This document shows positions 63,452 through 64,000 of a stretch of DNA of 64,000 nucleotides, piece after piece; position 1 is the stretch's first letter; each line of letters begins with the position of its first letter. Source of the stretch: an uncultured Pseudomonadales bacterium (GTDB taxonomy: Bacteria; Pseudomonadota; Gammaproteobacteria; Pseudomonadales; Pseudohongiellaceae); NCBI GenBank assembly GCA_943789485.1, contig CALSUH010000011.1:62001-126000 (forward strand). Reading direction: 5' to 3'. The notes under the pieces were generated by a model. The model was not told where the DNA came from. It worked only from the letters and a program-made list of their open reading frames with translations, and searched no databases. A program made the position numbers and the translations under genes.

Positions 63452-64000
63452 ATGATCTATTTCGCATACCCAGGTGATCTCGACACCCCAACCGGCGGCT
63501 ATCATTACGATCGCCGTTTGATTGAAGAACTACGCAGCATGGGCGTCAGGGTGGAAACCGTAGCGCTGCCGCACTGCTCTAGCGTGCCGAATCAACAGAT
63601 TCTAGCGAGCGTTCAGCAGATATTGGCGGCTATACCGGATCAGGCAATTGTCGTGATTGATGGGCTGGCCTTCGGGGTTCTGGATGAGGTGGCAGCTGCA
63701 GAGGCAAAGCGACTGCGACTGGTTGCGCTATGCCACCACCCGTTGGCGCTGGAAACTGGGCTCGACGAGCGGGAGAGGCAGGTCTTGCAGGTCTCGGAGC
63801 AACGCGCGTTGAGTTGTGCGCGAGCTACGGTGGTGACTAGCGGGCATACCCGGCAGATCCTCATCGAGCAGTTTGCGGTGCCAGCGGAAAGCATAATCGT
63901 AGCGCTCCCGGGCACCGACTGGACTCCCTTCGCGCCTTGCGACGGTGATCCGATTCGATTGCTAACCGTGGCATCATTGACCCGACGCAAGGCGCACGAT
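63452..64000 (+). CDS. Group 4 glycosyltransferase, N-terminal part (runs off window)
   Basis: 183 codons are visible from ATG 63452, directly after the transposase stop. MIYFAYPGDLDTPTGGYHYD and RRLIEELRSMG show the GT-B N-terminal nucleotide-loop style (TGGY). ARATVVTSGHTRQIL and PGTDWTPFAPCDG match the GT4 hinge before the donor-binding domain, with LLTVASLTRRK starting that domain. It is cut by the window end. Likely transfers a sugar in the pathway encoded by the neighbouring cluster. Confidence 0.82.
   Translation, partial: MIYFAYPGDLDTPTGGYHYDRRLIEELRSMGVRVETVALPHCSSVPNQQILASVQQILAAIPDQAIVVIDGLAFGVLDEVAAAEAKRLRLVALCHHPLALETGLDERERQVLQVSEQRALSCARATVVTSGHTRQILIEQFAVPAESIIVALPGTDWTPFAPCDGDPIRLLTVASLTRRKAHD

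Noticed and set aside
1..64000. CRISPR arrays, tRNA or rRNA genes
   Set aside because: No regularly spaced repeats, tRNA T-arm motifs in a plausible fold, or rRNA-like sequence were seen on either strand.

Overview
The window reads as a chromosomal segment of a marine-type gammaproteobacterium, possibly of the Cellvibrionales or a related lineage. This is inferred from the E. coli-like nrdR-rib-nusB-thiL-pgpA-ribA and xseB-ispA-dxs orders, an EttA-type ABC-F protein, a ZntR-like regulator, PQQ dehydrogenases, TonB receptors and an Oar-like receptor. No rRNA, tRNA, CRISPR array or prophage was seen. Species cannot be fixed from sequence alone.

Layout. 1-9 kb: start of a PEP carboxylase, a secreted SGNH esterase, a carboxylesterase, a ZntR-like regulator with a Cu/Zn permease, a glycerate-kinase-like protein, a replication pair (triple-DnaT-domain protein plus lambda-P-like protein) and ettA. 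9-18 kb: glyA, nrdR and a riboflavin/thiamine/NusB cluster whose ribD carries a one-base frameshift. 18-23 kb: corrinoid salvage (phosphatase, BtuF-like, CobO) and isoprenoid precursors (dxs, ispA, xseB). 23-32 kb: alpha/beta hydrolase, membrane proteins, an acyl-CoA/ACP synthetase, a decayed metallo-beta-lactamase-fold gene, a TVP38/phospholipid-methyltransferase pair, a PQQ dehydrogenase and a Tat-exported DapA-like protein. 32-39 kb: a RpoE-ChrR stress pair with a candidate self-promoter, an orphan PhoB with a candidate Pho box, and a large Oar-like TonB receptor. 39-44 kb: BKACE enzyme, cobalt nitrile hydratase operon, a Tag-like glycosylase and an alpha/beta hydrolase-OsmC fusion. 44-57 kb: multicopper oxidase, PQQ dehydrogenase with its cytochrome c, a fatty acid hydroxylase-type protein, a cyclase, an FMN-binding protein, TerB, a CoA transferase, SapC, an alginate-export-type porin and two small genes.

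57.6-64 kb is the most unusual part. A second GTP cyclohydrolase II, a stand-alone RibD-type reductase, a BchC-like medium-chain dehydrogenase and a QueD-like protein lacking the usual catalytic residues form one tight operon. Facing it are a membrane flippase-like gene (frameshifted) and a CDP-alcohol phosphatidyltransferase with extra membrane segments, followed by a group 4 glycosyltransferase cut by the window end. Together they suggest an uncharacterised pathway that turns GTP into a modified pyrimidine or pterin and may attach it to a sugar or lipid. A REP-associated transposase with perfect 25-bp inverted ends sits inside the cluster, and a related palindrome lies just before it.

Three genes (ribD, a small lipoprotein, the flippase) are each broken by one apparent single-base insertion. 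Real mutation and assembly error cannot be told apart here.
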